From contig OX438741.1 of the NCBI GenBank assembly GCA_949316235.1, positions 38,974,962-39,038,961 of the forward strand: 64,000 nt of DNA, in the 5' to 3' direction. The position numbers and the translations under genes were made by a program. Each line of letters starts with the position of its first letter. Position 1 is the stretch's first letter. Of this stretch, positions 54,741 through 64,000 are shown piece by piece. This DNA is from Oegoconia quadripuncta (taxonomy: Eukaryota > Arthropoda > Insecta > Lepidoptera > Autostichidae). The notes beneath the pieces are model-generated. The model searched no databases, had not been told where the DNA came from, and saw only the letters and a list, made by a program, of their open reading frames with translations.

Positions 54741-56160
54741 AAAACGAAACTGAATATGAATCGCATATAACCCGCAGCTCTTTATAAATAGGCATCTTCT
54801 GGGAAAGCTCGTTCCAGCGTAGACCTTATCTCGACATTAGTCCAGATTAAGGTCAAGAGCGATCCCATTCTAATTAAAAAAAAAAAAAAAAAAAAAAAAC
54901 CAAACCATGCTATTTGTCGTATTTTCGGCTTGGAGTTCATTCGGACCGGTCCACCAGGTTCGTGGTTCATTCGGAATAACTTTTTAGTGATAGATCCACC
55001 ACCACACACATTTATATTGCTTTAGTTAGGCAAGGTTATTCTTCCCTGAGGTAGATATCTTTCATCTGGGAAGACCCGAATTTACCAGGCAAATAATACA
55101 TACACTCCTATCGCTATAGTACGTTATTATAAAGCATTAATACTCCCATACATTCCCACACATCCACAACAAACTTACGCGCACACACACCCACATACAC
55201 ACGACAGGAGAACAGGTAAATGCATGTAAAAAAAAAAACTATTTCTGCGAGTGATGTCTCTGTATTTTAGGGCACTTGGTACTAATCTGTGCTTTAGTTT
55301 AGTTTAGTTTAATTTTCCGTGTTTTACCGCGTGTTGTGTCATGCATAGTAATATGTCAAACTTTATAATTGGCTTAATAAGTATGTAATTTAATCTTAAG
55401 TAATATTATAAGGATATGCTGTAAAGTTTGTTGAAAATTAATAAATAAATAAAAATTGTATAACAACAACAACAACAAAACCTACCTGAAACCTGAAATT
55501 AGTTTGGTCAAATCGACTCCGGCTATAAAAATATGAGGTTACATTTTTTTCCTTAATTATTTATCTAATTAAGGAATGGTAAACACCAATTAATTCGCAA
55601 CAATTTTTTATTTTATTTTTTCTAGCCATATTGATTACAAAATATATGATCTGTTCCGGGTGTATCGGCTTTTTGGTATACAAGATATAACGTTAGCATT
55701 ATTTGAATCAATAAGCAGTTACTCACTACCACAGAATAATGCAATAAATTCACGACACGACGTACAGCGCCATCTATCGGGTGGCGCGCGAACTACTTCG
55801 TCAAATGGTGGCCAAGTTGTACAGAGCTCGACTCTGCGCGATGATGCGTCTCACTACTCAGATACTCCACGAGATGCGGAAATTGCAAATAGATGTCGCT
55901 AGGTGTTATGGTGATTGAACGCATTTGAAACCATAGTGCCCGTGTTTGTGACGAACGATATCGTGAGTGGTGACGATGTGAATAATGTCGGTCTCCTTGG
56001 TTACGGCTTCGAAAAGTAAGAAAAATGGTTTTATTATTGAGAAAAGAAAAAATCTATAAGCAATGGGACAGTTTTGATACGTTTTCGGAGTATGGCATCT
56101 GTATTAGACATACATAAAATGGTTTACAACATACAAACTACAATTTCAATAAAATTAAAT
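54741..56160. other. 1.4 kb without a supported gene
   Basis: An A-homopolymer lies near 54878-54899. A CAA microsatellite is near 55464-55480. The frame 55660-55902 has no recognised domain. CAGCGCCATCTATCGGGTGG at 55766 is a motif common in insect repeats. Confidence 0.4.
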
Positions 56161-56163
56161 TAA

Positions 56164-56466
56164 ACCGCCTCCGTGGCTCAATGTAAACAACATAGGGTTT
56201 ACGAATCGGAGGTCGCGGGTTCGATCCCCAGCGGGGTATATGCTTAGTACTCGGTTTGGTTGGTGGTACGGCATTTTAAAGGTCCGCCTGGCAAGCTACC
56301 ATTATTTATCTAAATCTACCGCCAAACAGCAATGTTAATAGCATTGTTGTCTTCCGGTTTGGGTCCCCAAATATTTGGGTTTCCGGGTCAGTACGCTTCG
56401 AACTTCGGCCTTCACTTAACATCAGGTATGATTGAGGTCAAGTGTTAACCCGTTGTGCATAAAAGA
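56164..56466 (+). mobile_element. SINE-1, full length
   Basis: AACCGCCTCCGTGGCTCAAT to GTTGTGCATAAAAG. A gap of about 20 bp removes the GTCAGAGATAAGATAGCC part. Confidence 0.9.
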
Positions 56467-56585
56467 AACAGTCCTGATGGCGGTGACATGCGATGTCTAC
56501 AACAAGCAGCTAACACGTAATTACCTGATTGGTTGATTTTTGTAGGAAACCTGCTGAAAATAAAGACGACCGGTTGTCGACAGAG

Positions 56586-56785
56586 AGAAGTGGACAGTGA
56601 CCCTGTCAGCGAAACCAACAAGGATTGGATCCCCGCGAGGGGTAAATGTTTGTGTGAAGGATTCGATCAATTATTTCCGAGTCGTGAATATTTATTTAAG
56701 CTTGTCCTTTATCTAGCATCCATAGTACAAGCTTTGCTTATTTTGTGACTAAATGATTGGTGTAAATGTGTTAAAAATTTATATT
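56586..56785 (+). mobile_element. SINE-2, diverged, head start lost
   Basis: It begins GTGGACAGTGACCCTGTCAG. The B box is damaged (AGGATTGGATCCCCGCG). The body TTATCTAGCATCCATAGTAC and GACTAAATGATTGGTGTAAA are clear. It abuts LINE-B. Confidence 0.8.
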
Positions 56786-56790
56786 TCAGG

Positions 56791-56915
56791 TACAACCTTG
56801 GGATATTCAAGAGCAGAGTGAATAGGCATTTACTGAGATCGCGTGCTTCATCTTCGACCACATCGTCACTTTCCATCAGGTGAGATTGCGGTCAAACGCG
56901 AATCCAATGAATAAA
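56791..56915 (+). pseudogene. LINE-B C-terminus
   Basis: The frame reads YNLGIFKSRVNRHLLRSRAS, then SSTTSSLSIR and a stop at 56881-56883. The 3' part AGATTGCGGTCAAACGCGAA is nearly the same as at 51373-51510. No upstream RT is present. Confidence 0.7.
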
Positions 56916-57230
56916 AAAGCCTATTGGACGGTCAATTCCTTTTTAGGCCTCTATAGAGCCTAACTAATTAGGAACACCATGTCCTATTGCCCCTTCTATT
57001 ATGTCTCAGACTTTATATTTACTAAAATTGGCATGGTGATACATAGACGCTTACAACCCCATCTTATTTGCGGGACTGGCTATCTTATGTCTGACAACCG
57101 GAGCACGACAATGCTATTAACATTGCTGCTTGGCGGCAGACTTTAGATAAGATAAGATTAGATAAGTGGTAGCTAGCCAGGTGGACATTTAAAATACCCT
57201 ACCACCAACCAAACCGAGTTCTAAACCTGA

Positions 57231-57420
57231 GGGCGGAGTGTGAGTTTTCTTTCGACTTAACTTTACTACCGCGTTCACGTTTACGTGACGATTTGTATGA
57301 AGAAATGTGCAGCGCCTCTAGCGGATAGTTTGCAAAACGATTTTTTTCATAGATACTTTTTGGGGTAAACGCGACCGCGATGGTAAAGTTAAAAACGAAA
57401 CAAAACTCGCACTACGCACA
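57231..57420. mobile_element. MITE-6, 190 bp, inside SINE-1
   Basis: The left end GGGCGGAGTGTGAGTTTTCT pairs with the reverse of the right end (GTGCGTAGTGCGAGTTTTGT). About 31 bp of imperfect TIR is visible. The interior includes AGCGCCTCTAGCGGATAG. There is no coding capacity. Target duplication is uncertain. Confidence 0.65.
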
Positions 57421-57454
57421 CTGTGCCCCGCTGGGAATCGAATCCGCGACAACT

Positions 57455-57755
57455 TTCAAATTCAAATTCAAATTAAAATCCAAATTATTTATTTTGCCAG
57501 AATATAGGTACACAAGGATGTTTTCGTATTAAAAATAAGGCCCATTACATTCTGCCTTTTGAGCATGCAAAATTTAACGAATTATATCTAATTATAACTA
57601 CCTATTATTAATTAATTATACACTTTTAATAACCCAACTTCCAAGGAATGTTTAAAAAATTGACAACATTACAAAATTAATGTCAAATCTTTAAATGAAT
57701 GTCAAAAAGTATAGATAATTAGAAAGAATGTCAAAATCATTAAAAAAAAAGAAAC
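57455..57755 (-). mobile_element. LINE 3' UTR fragment inside SINE-1
   Basis: It begins with a TTCAAATTCAAATTCAAATT tandem tail, then TTATTTTGCCAGAATATAGG and TACACAAGGATGTTTTCG, and finishes in A-rich DNA before the SINE resumes. The tail type is like LINE-A but the family is different. Confidence 0.6.
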
Positions 57756-57800
57756 CGATTCCTAAACCCTATATTGTTTTCATTGAGCCACGGAGATGGT

Positions 57801-58283
57801 AATAAAACGCTAAACCAACCAAAACTTACAACTTTCTCAAATGCGTAAGCAGGTACCTAACTCCCACGACTCCCTCTCAAATTACGCCGTAATAATTAGG
57901 ACAGGAAAAATAATAAGCTTTCACAAAACACTTAGGGCAGTGCGGCTGATAAAGTGCGGAATTACGGTTTAAAATTTATGGCCAAGTCGTAAATTACGGG
58001 CGAGGTTGGTCCCCGAGCCACCTTATCAATTATACTAACTGACCGTTATGAGTTATAACAACTTGTAATTCTGGAGTAAGTCGTCCCAATCCCGGCTGCG
58101 GGTGGACGGACCGATGCTGACAACTCTTTCACGCCAACTTCGAGTGGTCACGGCGCTTGAAGGGTTAACTCGGGAATAGTTTGGTAAACTATAATAACAC
58201 GTGTTATATTAATACGAAAGTTATTTCACGTTAGGCTCCACTGAAAACCAGTGTTGTAGTGTTTTCCTCTAGACTATAAGTTA
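57801..58283. other. no supported feature
   Basis: Unique-looking sequence with short frames. No splice-bounded exon candidate was found. Confidence 0.35.
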
Positions 58284-58540
58284 TGCGTACTGACCCAGAA
58301 ACCCCAACACATTTGGGGGACTGGCTATCTTATCTCTGACAACCGGAACACAACAATGCTATTAACATTGCTGTTTGGTGGCAGATTCAGATAAGATGGT
58401 GGTAGCTAGCCAGGCGGACATTTAAAATGCCCTACCACCAACCAAACCGAGTACTTAAACATGAACCCCGCTGGGGATCGAACCCGCGACCTCCGAATCG
58501 TAAACCCAATGTTGTTTACATTGAGCCACGGAGGCGGTTA
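58284..58540 (-). mobile_element. SINE-1, A-tail end missing
   Basis: It begins GCGTACTGACCCAGAAACC and runs to TTGAGCCACGGAGGCGG. The B box is intact. The last 70 bp of the family consensus are missing. Confidence 0.88.
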
Positions 58541-58625
58541 CCCTGGATACCCTGGATTGAGACATATGATATTTTTTATTCCGATAAAGTGAGTAGTTCC
58601 GAGACAAATTTCCGCGATAAAGCCA
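58541..58625 (-). repeat. repeat E fragment
   Basis: ACCCTGGATACCCTGGATTG (a 9-bp tandem duplication at the SINE junction) and GACATATGATATTTTTTATT match repeat E, ending in CGCGATAAAG. Confidence 0.6.
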
Positions 58626-58892
58626 GTATTACATATTACTGAGAATGTTAGGCTCGGGTTACAAACAGTTCCATATCCCAAGTTAAGATCTTGCGTCCCC
58701 CCAGCTCTCAGCAGACATCCAGTTAGAGAAGTTATCCAACCACGCTGCACTCCAGGCTGTGCGAACGAGATAGGTCTCTAAGTTGTGCGGAGACTGTTTA
58801 CACTCAACTAATAACATTTTGAGCACTACAACGGTACGAGACGATATTATCATCCTGTCCGTCTGAAATGTCGCATAATTAAATTGTATCTT

Positions 58893-59495
58893 TGTTCTGC
58901 AGAATCGAGCGGTTCGCGCGATTTACAAACTGGGCCCCGAGTATCTCTCAGGAATAAATTTAAAGAAATTAATATATTAACATTAGCATCGCAATATGTT
59001 TACGAAAACTTAATGTATGTAAGAAAAATTCTAGAATCGTTTAAGAAAAATAGTTATAGTTATAATAATGTTAATACCAGATATAAAAATAAACTTGCTA
59101 ATAAAGTCACTAAGTCGTTTAAGGGGCAATTTATACGCTTTTATAATATGGATCCAGTGGACATTCAAAATTTAAGATTAAAACCATCATAAAACAGACA
59201 TTATTTACCAAAGGCTATTATAAAATTTCTGACTATCTGGATGATATGCAATGTCCATGCAAGGATGGACATAGACCGCTCGGTGATATTCATTCTAATT
59301 ATACAATATAATATAATTGTAATCCAAACTTATTTAAAAGAGCAACCCTTGAGTTTATTGCTCGTTCTTCTCTGGGGAATCAGCGTTGTGAATGAGCAAT
59401 AATTTCAAAAACTTTAATAATAACATAAAAAATGTGACGTTCTCAAATGATAATTTTTATTCTACGAAATAAATATTTTTTGATTTGATTTGATA
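58893..59495 (+). pseudogene. LINE-A copy with frameshift
   Basis: One frame reads FVLQNRAVRAIYKLGPEYL. A frameshift near 58940 is followed by LRNKFKEINILTLASQYVYE and KVTKSFKGQFIRFYNMDPVD. The 3' UTR has AAAGAGCAACCCTTGAGTTT and CTCGTTCTTCTCTGGGG, and ends TTTGATTTGATTTGATA. The frameshift and short length mark it as dead. Confidence 0.8.
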
Positions 59496-59715
59496 ATGAG
59501 TTTTTAAATTTAATTTAATTACTTATGTGCATTTATCCGACTGCTCTAAAACGGCGAAGGATAACATAGTGAGGAAACCTGCATGCCTGAGAAATAAAAC
59601 TTGTAACCCGCATTGGGCCATCGTGGTGGACTATGGCTCATACGCTCATATACGAGGGAAGGCTTATATTCCTGCAGTGGGATGTTTATATTCCTGCAGT
59701 GGGGTGATGATGATG
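59496..59715 (+). mobile_element. SINE-4 body fused to the LINE-A tail
   Basis: Directly after the LINE-A tail, ATGAGTTTTTAAATTTAATT, CTTATGTGCATTTATCCGAC and TATATTCCTGCAGTGGGATG match SINE-4 without its head. The CCTGCAGTGGG motif is present twice. The fusion may be one chimeric retroposition. Confidence 0.75.
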
Positions 59716-59719
59716 CACA

Positions 59720-61020
59720 AAGGCACAATCCGATAAAGGTTCCTGTAGGTAAATATATTTAAAAAAAACAAACACTGTGTCAACATAATTCTGCTACTTC
59801 AGAAGAAAACATTTGGAGTCGACTGTACTTACTCACTTTACGGAGCACGTAGCAAGAGGTGAAGAAAATTAGTGTGCAGTGTACTTGCGTGCGTCCAAAC
59901 AGATACGGGTTGAATTGAGCAATGAGCAAATATGCTTTAATGGGTGGTTTTGGCCGGTTGTTAGCTGTTCTCAGGCCGTTGAGTCAATCAAACTGCTATA
60001 GATAAGATCTGCAGTTACAAGCGGATATCTGACAGTTATAGAGTACTTAGTTCTAAGCATTAAATGCAACAGGATTTGTAGAAAATCTTACTGCAAAATA
60101 AGTTAGACTTAAAGCCGGAGATATATTTATATACCATCCTCAAATGTCATGTAAGTTTTGCCGTCCTGCCCCTCATCATCATTATTAGTCGAAAGACGTC
60201 AATTGCGAGACAAAGGCCTTAACCCAAAGATCTCCACAACGATCGGTCCTACGCAGCCCGCATCCAGCGGCTTCCCACGATCTTTACCAAATAGGTCCAC
60301 CTCGTCCAGCTCCTGTATCCTAATAATTTTCAACATCTATGAATGAACAGTCAACTCCCGTATTCCAGAAGTATCGAAAATTTTCCAATTTCGAATGCGT
60401 TCTTATTCGTGGAAGTTCGGAAGAGACGCAGAATCCTTCTTGCATTCTCTTGCACCATGACATTGCTTCTCTGATATGTTGTTTTTTTTTTATTATTTTT
60501 GATTGTGTTTTGACAGTGGACGTTGATGGGCTGATTGATACTGATAGTAATATAGTGACCATGTTTATGACTTTGTTAATTTCCATGTCTGATGAATTAC
60601 CTACTTCATGGCGAATAAAGCGTTCCTATTAAACAACGACAAACTTGTTTGTGCATATAATTGTTTTATGTTCATGCTTAGTTTCTCTACACCGCCGCCC
60701 ACACTTTAATTTCTAGAGCTCAAGTTTAGACAATAGCTCCCTTCTTCATTCATAACCCTCTACTGTAACATAATTTGACAAAAGACTCTTATTCTGTTTA
60801 AGAATACAATACTGTAGAATTCTCAAGTTAATAACAATATTGTCTGAGGTATACATTCAACTCTTAACAATCAGTTGGTAATAAATGGGTCACTGTGACG
60901 GGAAGGAGTGGCTGGACTGGGAAAGCGAGCTAAAAGCGCAAACATCGCCTCCCCGATGCCCCCGCAGCGTGGGGCAGTTAGCGTTATGGACTGCGAAGTG
61001 ATATCAAACAGGTTGTTGTG
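59720..61020. other. 1.3 kb; one RTE-like fragment
   Basis: 60165-60320 contains GTCGAAAGACGTCAATTGCG and GCCCGCATCCAGCGGCTTCC, the reverse of an RTE-like LINE 3' region. Opposed frames at 60320-60632 have no recognised domain. 60890-61000 is GC-rich without clear splice sites. Confidence 0.45.
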
Positions 61021-61023
61021 TTC

Positions 61024-61414
61024 TACAAGAGTGAATTTCAATTCGTGTAATTTCCGTTAACTGGTGACGCCACTCTTGATTACGACCAACTTTCCCCAAA
61101 GAAGCATAGTCGAACTCAATCAAAAAATATTCGATTTCCCATACAAAGTAAACCATTCTGAAATACCTTTATTTTGAAAATCCAATAATTTTCGGCTGGT
61201 GACTCCACTTCTGATTACGAACAACTACTACAGCCGAATTTAGCAGAAAATGATTGAACCTTCTCCATACAAAAGGTGGTTTCAGAATGGTTTACTTTGT
61301 ATAATTGAAATTATTTTTAACGAATTCGAATATGGTTCCTATGGGAAAGTTATTCGTAATCAGGAGTGGAGCCACCAGTAAACAGGAATAACACGAAATA
61401 GATTTCACCCTGTA
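61024..61414. mobile_element. MITE-3, 391-bp fold-back
   Basis: The left arm (AATTTCAATTCGTGTAATTT, ACTGGTGACGCCACTCTTGA) pairs over about 75-80 bp with the right arm read in reverse (TACAGGGTGAAATCTATTTC, ACTGGTGGCTCCACTCCTGA). The centre holds a second inverted pair (AAAGTAAACCATTCTGAAAT near 61147 against TTTCAGAATGGTTTACTTTG near 61280). There is no coding capacity. Confidence 0.8.
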
Positions 61415-62170
61415 TATTCCGGAGAGATACTTCGTTTATTCGAATGAAATTAGTACCTATAATTTCGACAATGTTCTACTATTGCTGAAGTTGAGACGTA
61501 ATTCCTATCAGCTATCCATTAATTCTGCCGACTGGCTAACAAAGTCATAATTATAATTAATTTTGCAACAAATTTACACTTAAATAACAAAACTTGGTGT
61601 GATGTATCCCGATGTTGAACAGCAGATCTATTCATTATAATAACTGACAAAACAATGTTCCAAGATATGAATCAACTCGAACACGAACTAACTACAAATA
61701 GCCTGCAACTTTGTTCGTGTTTTGCATCTGCGGCTCGTAATACAAATGATGCTTTATCACGTCGAGTTCAAAGTGACTTTTGGAGGTAAGAGCCGTGCCC
61801 TCGGGTTTAGGAGTGTGCTATTGAAATTGGCACAGCTGGGCATCGAACCTTAACTATAGCAATAGCTGTGACACAGTTAACAAGAGCCCTAAACCAATAT
61901 CGTCAGTGTCAGCCGTCTATATCGACATCTGTATAAATAGTTTGTCCTTGTTCCGTCCCGTCGCGGTGATAGCTGTTGTTTCAGAAGCGATTCCGATCGC
62001 TCGAGTGATTGATATTGTTTCAGAGGAATGGCAGTTTGTCGAGAATAATCTTGGTAATTTGTCCCAATATCGAGAATTTGATTACTAGCTTTACTGTTTT
62101 CAAAATGCAATAAAACTGTTGAGTATAGTCAGCAGATATTAGATTTCTATTTGTATGCGCTCGGCGATAT
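61415..62170. other. no supported gene
   Basis: Opposed frames at 61889-62110 overlap and neither shows a known domain. No repeat family from this window was matched. Confidence 0.35.
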
Positions 62171-62173
62171 TCT

Positions 62174-62247
62174 GTCTAATAATTATACATTTTTTTATTA
62201 TTATTAGCCCAGGCTAATAATAATAAAAAAATGTATAATTATTAGAC
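62174..62247. repeat. perfect 74-bp palindrome, 36-bp arms
   Basis: The arm starting GTCTAATAATTATACATTTT is complemented exactly by 62212-62247, with only CA between. It borders an RTE-like remnant on the right. Perfection over 36 bp with a 2-nt loop implies very recent origin or an assembly artefact. Confidence 0.9.
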
Positions 62248-62570
62248 ACCCCAGGGTGTCCCACTGCTGGGCAAAAGCCTTCCCTATTTATGCCACATGT
62301 CTCTGTCCAATGCAATATCACTCTACTCCTTGCTGAAAGTATCCAGTTCGTCGAGCTATTGCTTATTGGACCTACCTCTACCGCGCTTGCTGGTCTGTGA
62401 GATCCAATCGGTGGATACCCTGGCCCATTTTTCCTGAGGCATTCTGCAGAGGTGACCCGCCCAATCCCATTTTAAATTGTCAGCTTTGTTTTGCATATCT
62501 ATGATGCGAGTTTTGAAGCGCAAAATGGAGTTCCGGACGCGGTCCATCCTCTCTACTCAGAGAATTATTA
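62248..62570 (-). pseudogene. RTE-like LINE C-terminal fragment
   Basis: The minus strand reads MDRVRNSILRFKTRIIDMQN, then KADNLKWDWAGHLCRMPQEK and WARVSTDWISQTSKRGRGRS. R-KT++-D-----LKW-WAGH--R is the typical RTE-like C-terminal block. The frame ends in a GRGRS-type motif where GRP--RW is expected, then decays. The 3' part CTGGGGTGTCTAATAATT borders the palindrome. Confidence 0.75.
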
Positions 62571-62619
62571 TATTTTTTTTCTTATTTTGTCAAATTACAA
62601 ATTTTAACCCAAAATCTAC

Positions 62620-62745
62620 TTACTAATAGAGCAACCCTTGAGTTTCTTGCCCATTCTTCTCTGGGGAGTTAACTTTGTGAGTGAATTTAAACTGTTACGT
62701 TGCAAGTGATACTTTTATCCTACGACATAAAAATCGCATGACTGT
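62620..62745 (+). mobile_element. LINE-A 3' UTR fragment
   Basis: AGAGCAACCCTTGAGTTTCT and CCATTCTTCTCTGGGGAGTT, then CAAGTGATACTTTTATCC, match the LINE-A 3' UTR. Coding part absent. Confidence 0.7.
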
Positions 62746-62749
62746 TTTC

Positions 62750-62990
62750 CTAAAGTGACAATGCGGTTTGAAATGAAACACAAAATTCTGGTATGTATAT
62801 TTAAATATAGTCCAACTGCTGTTTTGCTACTAAAAAAAGAAAAAAAAAAGGCCACAGCAGAGTAGTTCTGTCATCATTGCTAGAGGTTTTTTAATCGACT
62901 TGCACAAAGCTCGAAAATAGTGTTAAAAATATGGGCGCTTTGCAAGTACAAAGCATTATTAAGTTTAACAAAAAGATTACATAGAATACA
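62750..62990. other. no supported feature
   Basis: AT-rich, no frame or repeat recognised. Confidence 0.35.
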
Positions 62991-63308
62991 GCGATGTTAA
63001 TAGTATTGTTGTGTTCCGGTTGTCAGAGATAAGACAGCCAGTCCTCCAAATGAGTTGGAGTTTCCGGATCAGTACGCTTCCACCTTCGGCCTCATCTTCA
63101 CTTAACATCAGGTGTGATTGAGGTCAAGTACCATCCCGTTGTGCATAAAAAAACCATTAAAAAGTTAATTGAGTTAACTTAAGAAATTGCTTGAAAACAT
63201 TTTGTTGTTATTACTAATGGGTACTCTGCTGTACTACAAAAAATCAATAACTTTAAAATTATAGGAAGTTACAACCACAAAGTACCAACCCGTTGTGCAT
63301 AAAAAAAA
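62991..63308 (+). mobile_element. SINE-1 3' half plus a second tail
   Basis: 62991-63152 is the SINE-1 3' half (GTCAGAGATAAGACAGCCAG to GTTGTGCATAAAAAAACC). A second short tail, AAGTACCAACCCGTTGTGCA with an A-run, is at 63281-63308. The 130 bp between are AT-rich and unassigned. Confidence 0.8.
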
Positions 63309-63600
63309 TTCAAAAAAAAATAAGAAACAGAACCAAGACTATCGACACACAAGCAACTCCGCGTGTAAAATCGTGAAACAAACCGCTAAAGCCGAGTGTT
63401 CAAGACAACAGCTCACACGAAACAACTTGAGGGGCGGAGTGTGTGACGTGCGTGTCGCTCAAACTGAGAACTTAATTAAAATCCACGGAAATAGTTAGTG
63501 CTCTGAGTCTTTACTCCCCTTAACCTGCGTCGTAAGTTACAAACGGTGGACGGAGAGCAATAGCAATTATTTGAATGTGAAATTTTAAGAAATATTATAA
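63309..63600. other. no supported feature
   Basis: A 67-codon plus frame at 63295-63498 starts inside the SINE tail. No domain is recognised. Confidence 0.35.
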
Positions 63601-63805
63601 ACGAGCTGTTGCCCGCGACTTCGTTCTGATGGAGCATTTCATCAAGATCGGTTCAACAAAAAAAGTAGCCTATAAGTTAATCCCGGTTCTAATCCGTCTA
63701 CCCACCAAATTTCATCCAAATCTATCCGGCCGTTTAGGCGTGAAGAGGTAACAAACATACATACATACACACACACAAACTTTCGCGTTTATAATATCAG
63801 TTGAT
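63601..63805 (+). repeat. repeat E, diverged copy
   Basis: GCCCGCGACTTCGTTCTG, AAAAAAGTAGCCTATAAGTT, AATTTCATCCAAATCTATCC and TTCGCGTTTATAATATCAG match the family. ACATACATACATACACACAC is a microsatellite near the end. Confidence 0.7.
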
Positions 63806-63969
63806 AAGATAAGATAGATACAGCAGTGGTAGCATGACAAGTTGCGATAGTTTGTCACATTTTATCCGTCAAAATAAGCGATATAACAGTTGTAGAGCAG
63901 CATTTTGACAGATGCGCGCGATATAACGTGTGATAATGCTTCCCATGCAGGAGTGTTTATGTTTATAAT

Positions 63970-64000
63970 GACGACCGATGGGTGTAGTGGATAGTGACTC
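63970..64000 (+). mobile_element. SINE-2 start, cut by window end
   Basis: GACGACCGATGGGTGTAGTG then GATAGTGACTC is the SINE-2 head. The rest lies outside the window. Confidence 0.8.

Larger units (their letters stand above)
57050..57800 (-). mobile_element. SINE-1 split by two nested insertions
   Basis: Minus-strand SINE-1 occupies 57050-57230, 57421-57454 and 57756-57800. The body reads GGCTATCTTATGTCTGACAA, the B box GGGAATCGAATCCGCG, and the head ATTGAGCCACGGAGATGG. MITE-6 fills the first gap and a LINE 3' end the second. Order of insertion is SINE first, the others later. Confidence 0.85.

Overview
This window looks like nuclear DNA of a moth or butterfly (Lepidoptera). It is AT-rich, has no long intact host gene, and is packed with dispersed repeats. 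The repeats have insect-type signatures: tRNA-headed SINEs, C-terminal fragments of non-LTR retrotransposons of the Jockey/CR1-like and RTE-like kinds, a Ty3/gypsy-type LTR element, and several fold-back MITEs. The lepidopteran assignment rests on repeat types remembered as typical of that order; no database was searched. Family names used here (SINE-1 to SINE-4, MITE-1 to MITE-6, LINE-A to LINE-D, repeats E and F) are local labels.

Layout. 0-10 kb: a captured SINE piece inside a fold-back MITE, unassigned sequence, an RTE-like C-terminus, SINE-1, a long hairpin, and a LINE C-terminus cut by MITE-1. 9-20 kb: a decayed DGKRPDG-motif ORF, LINE-A and other LINE remnants, SINE-4 nested in another repeat, and SINE-2/SINE-3 copies including a head-swapped chimera. 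20-30 kb: an imperfect tandem repeat, two minus-strand exon-like stretches near 22 kb, paired hairpins, many SINEs, and a Harbinger-like MITE with a TAA target duplication. 30.2-32.9 kb: a defective gypsy-type element on the minus strand, set in a SINE-1 and abutting a LINE-C remnant. 33-48 kb: MITE-1 with a SINE inside, SINE-rich DNA, a 4 x 135 bp tandem array, and a GC-rich minus-strand exon candidate at 46.3 kb. 48.3-49.4 kb: a fold-back MITE, then a 13 x 66 bp minisatellite. 50-64 kb: a second MITE-2 copy carrying an internal inversion, LINE-A and LINE-B tails, a SINE-1 split by two later insertions, a 391 bp fold-back MITE and a perfect 74 bp palindrome.

Host genes. Only short exon-like stretches are supported (42-83, 21989-22129, 22149-22305 and 46259-46342 on the minus strand; 14595-14717 on the plus strand). 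Each is open in one frame between splice-like sites or after a start codon, and none is recognised as a known protein. The window is best read as intron or intergenic DNA of one or more large genes.

No new multi-gene system was found. The most unusual signals are structural. They are exchange of tRNA-like heads between two related SINE families, a 73 bp inversion inside one of two copies of the same MITE, a 155 bp inverted duplication inside the LTR element, and several perfect short-loop hairpins. Together they suggest template switching.
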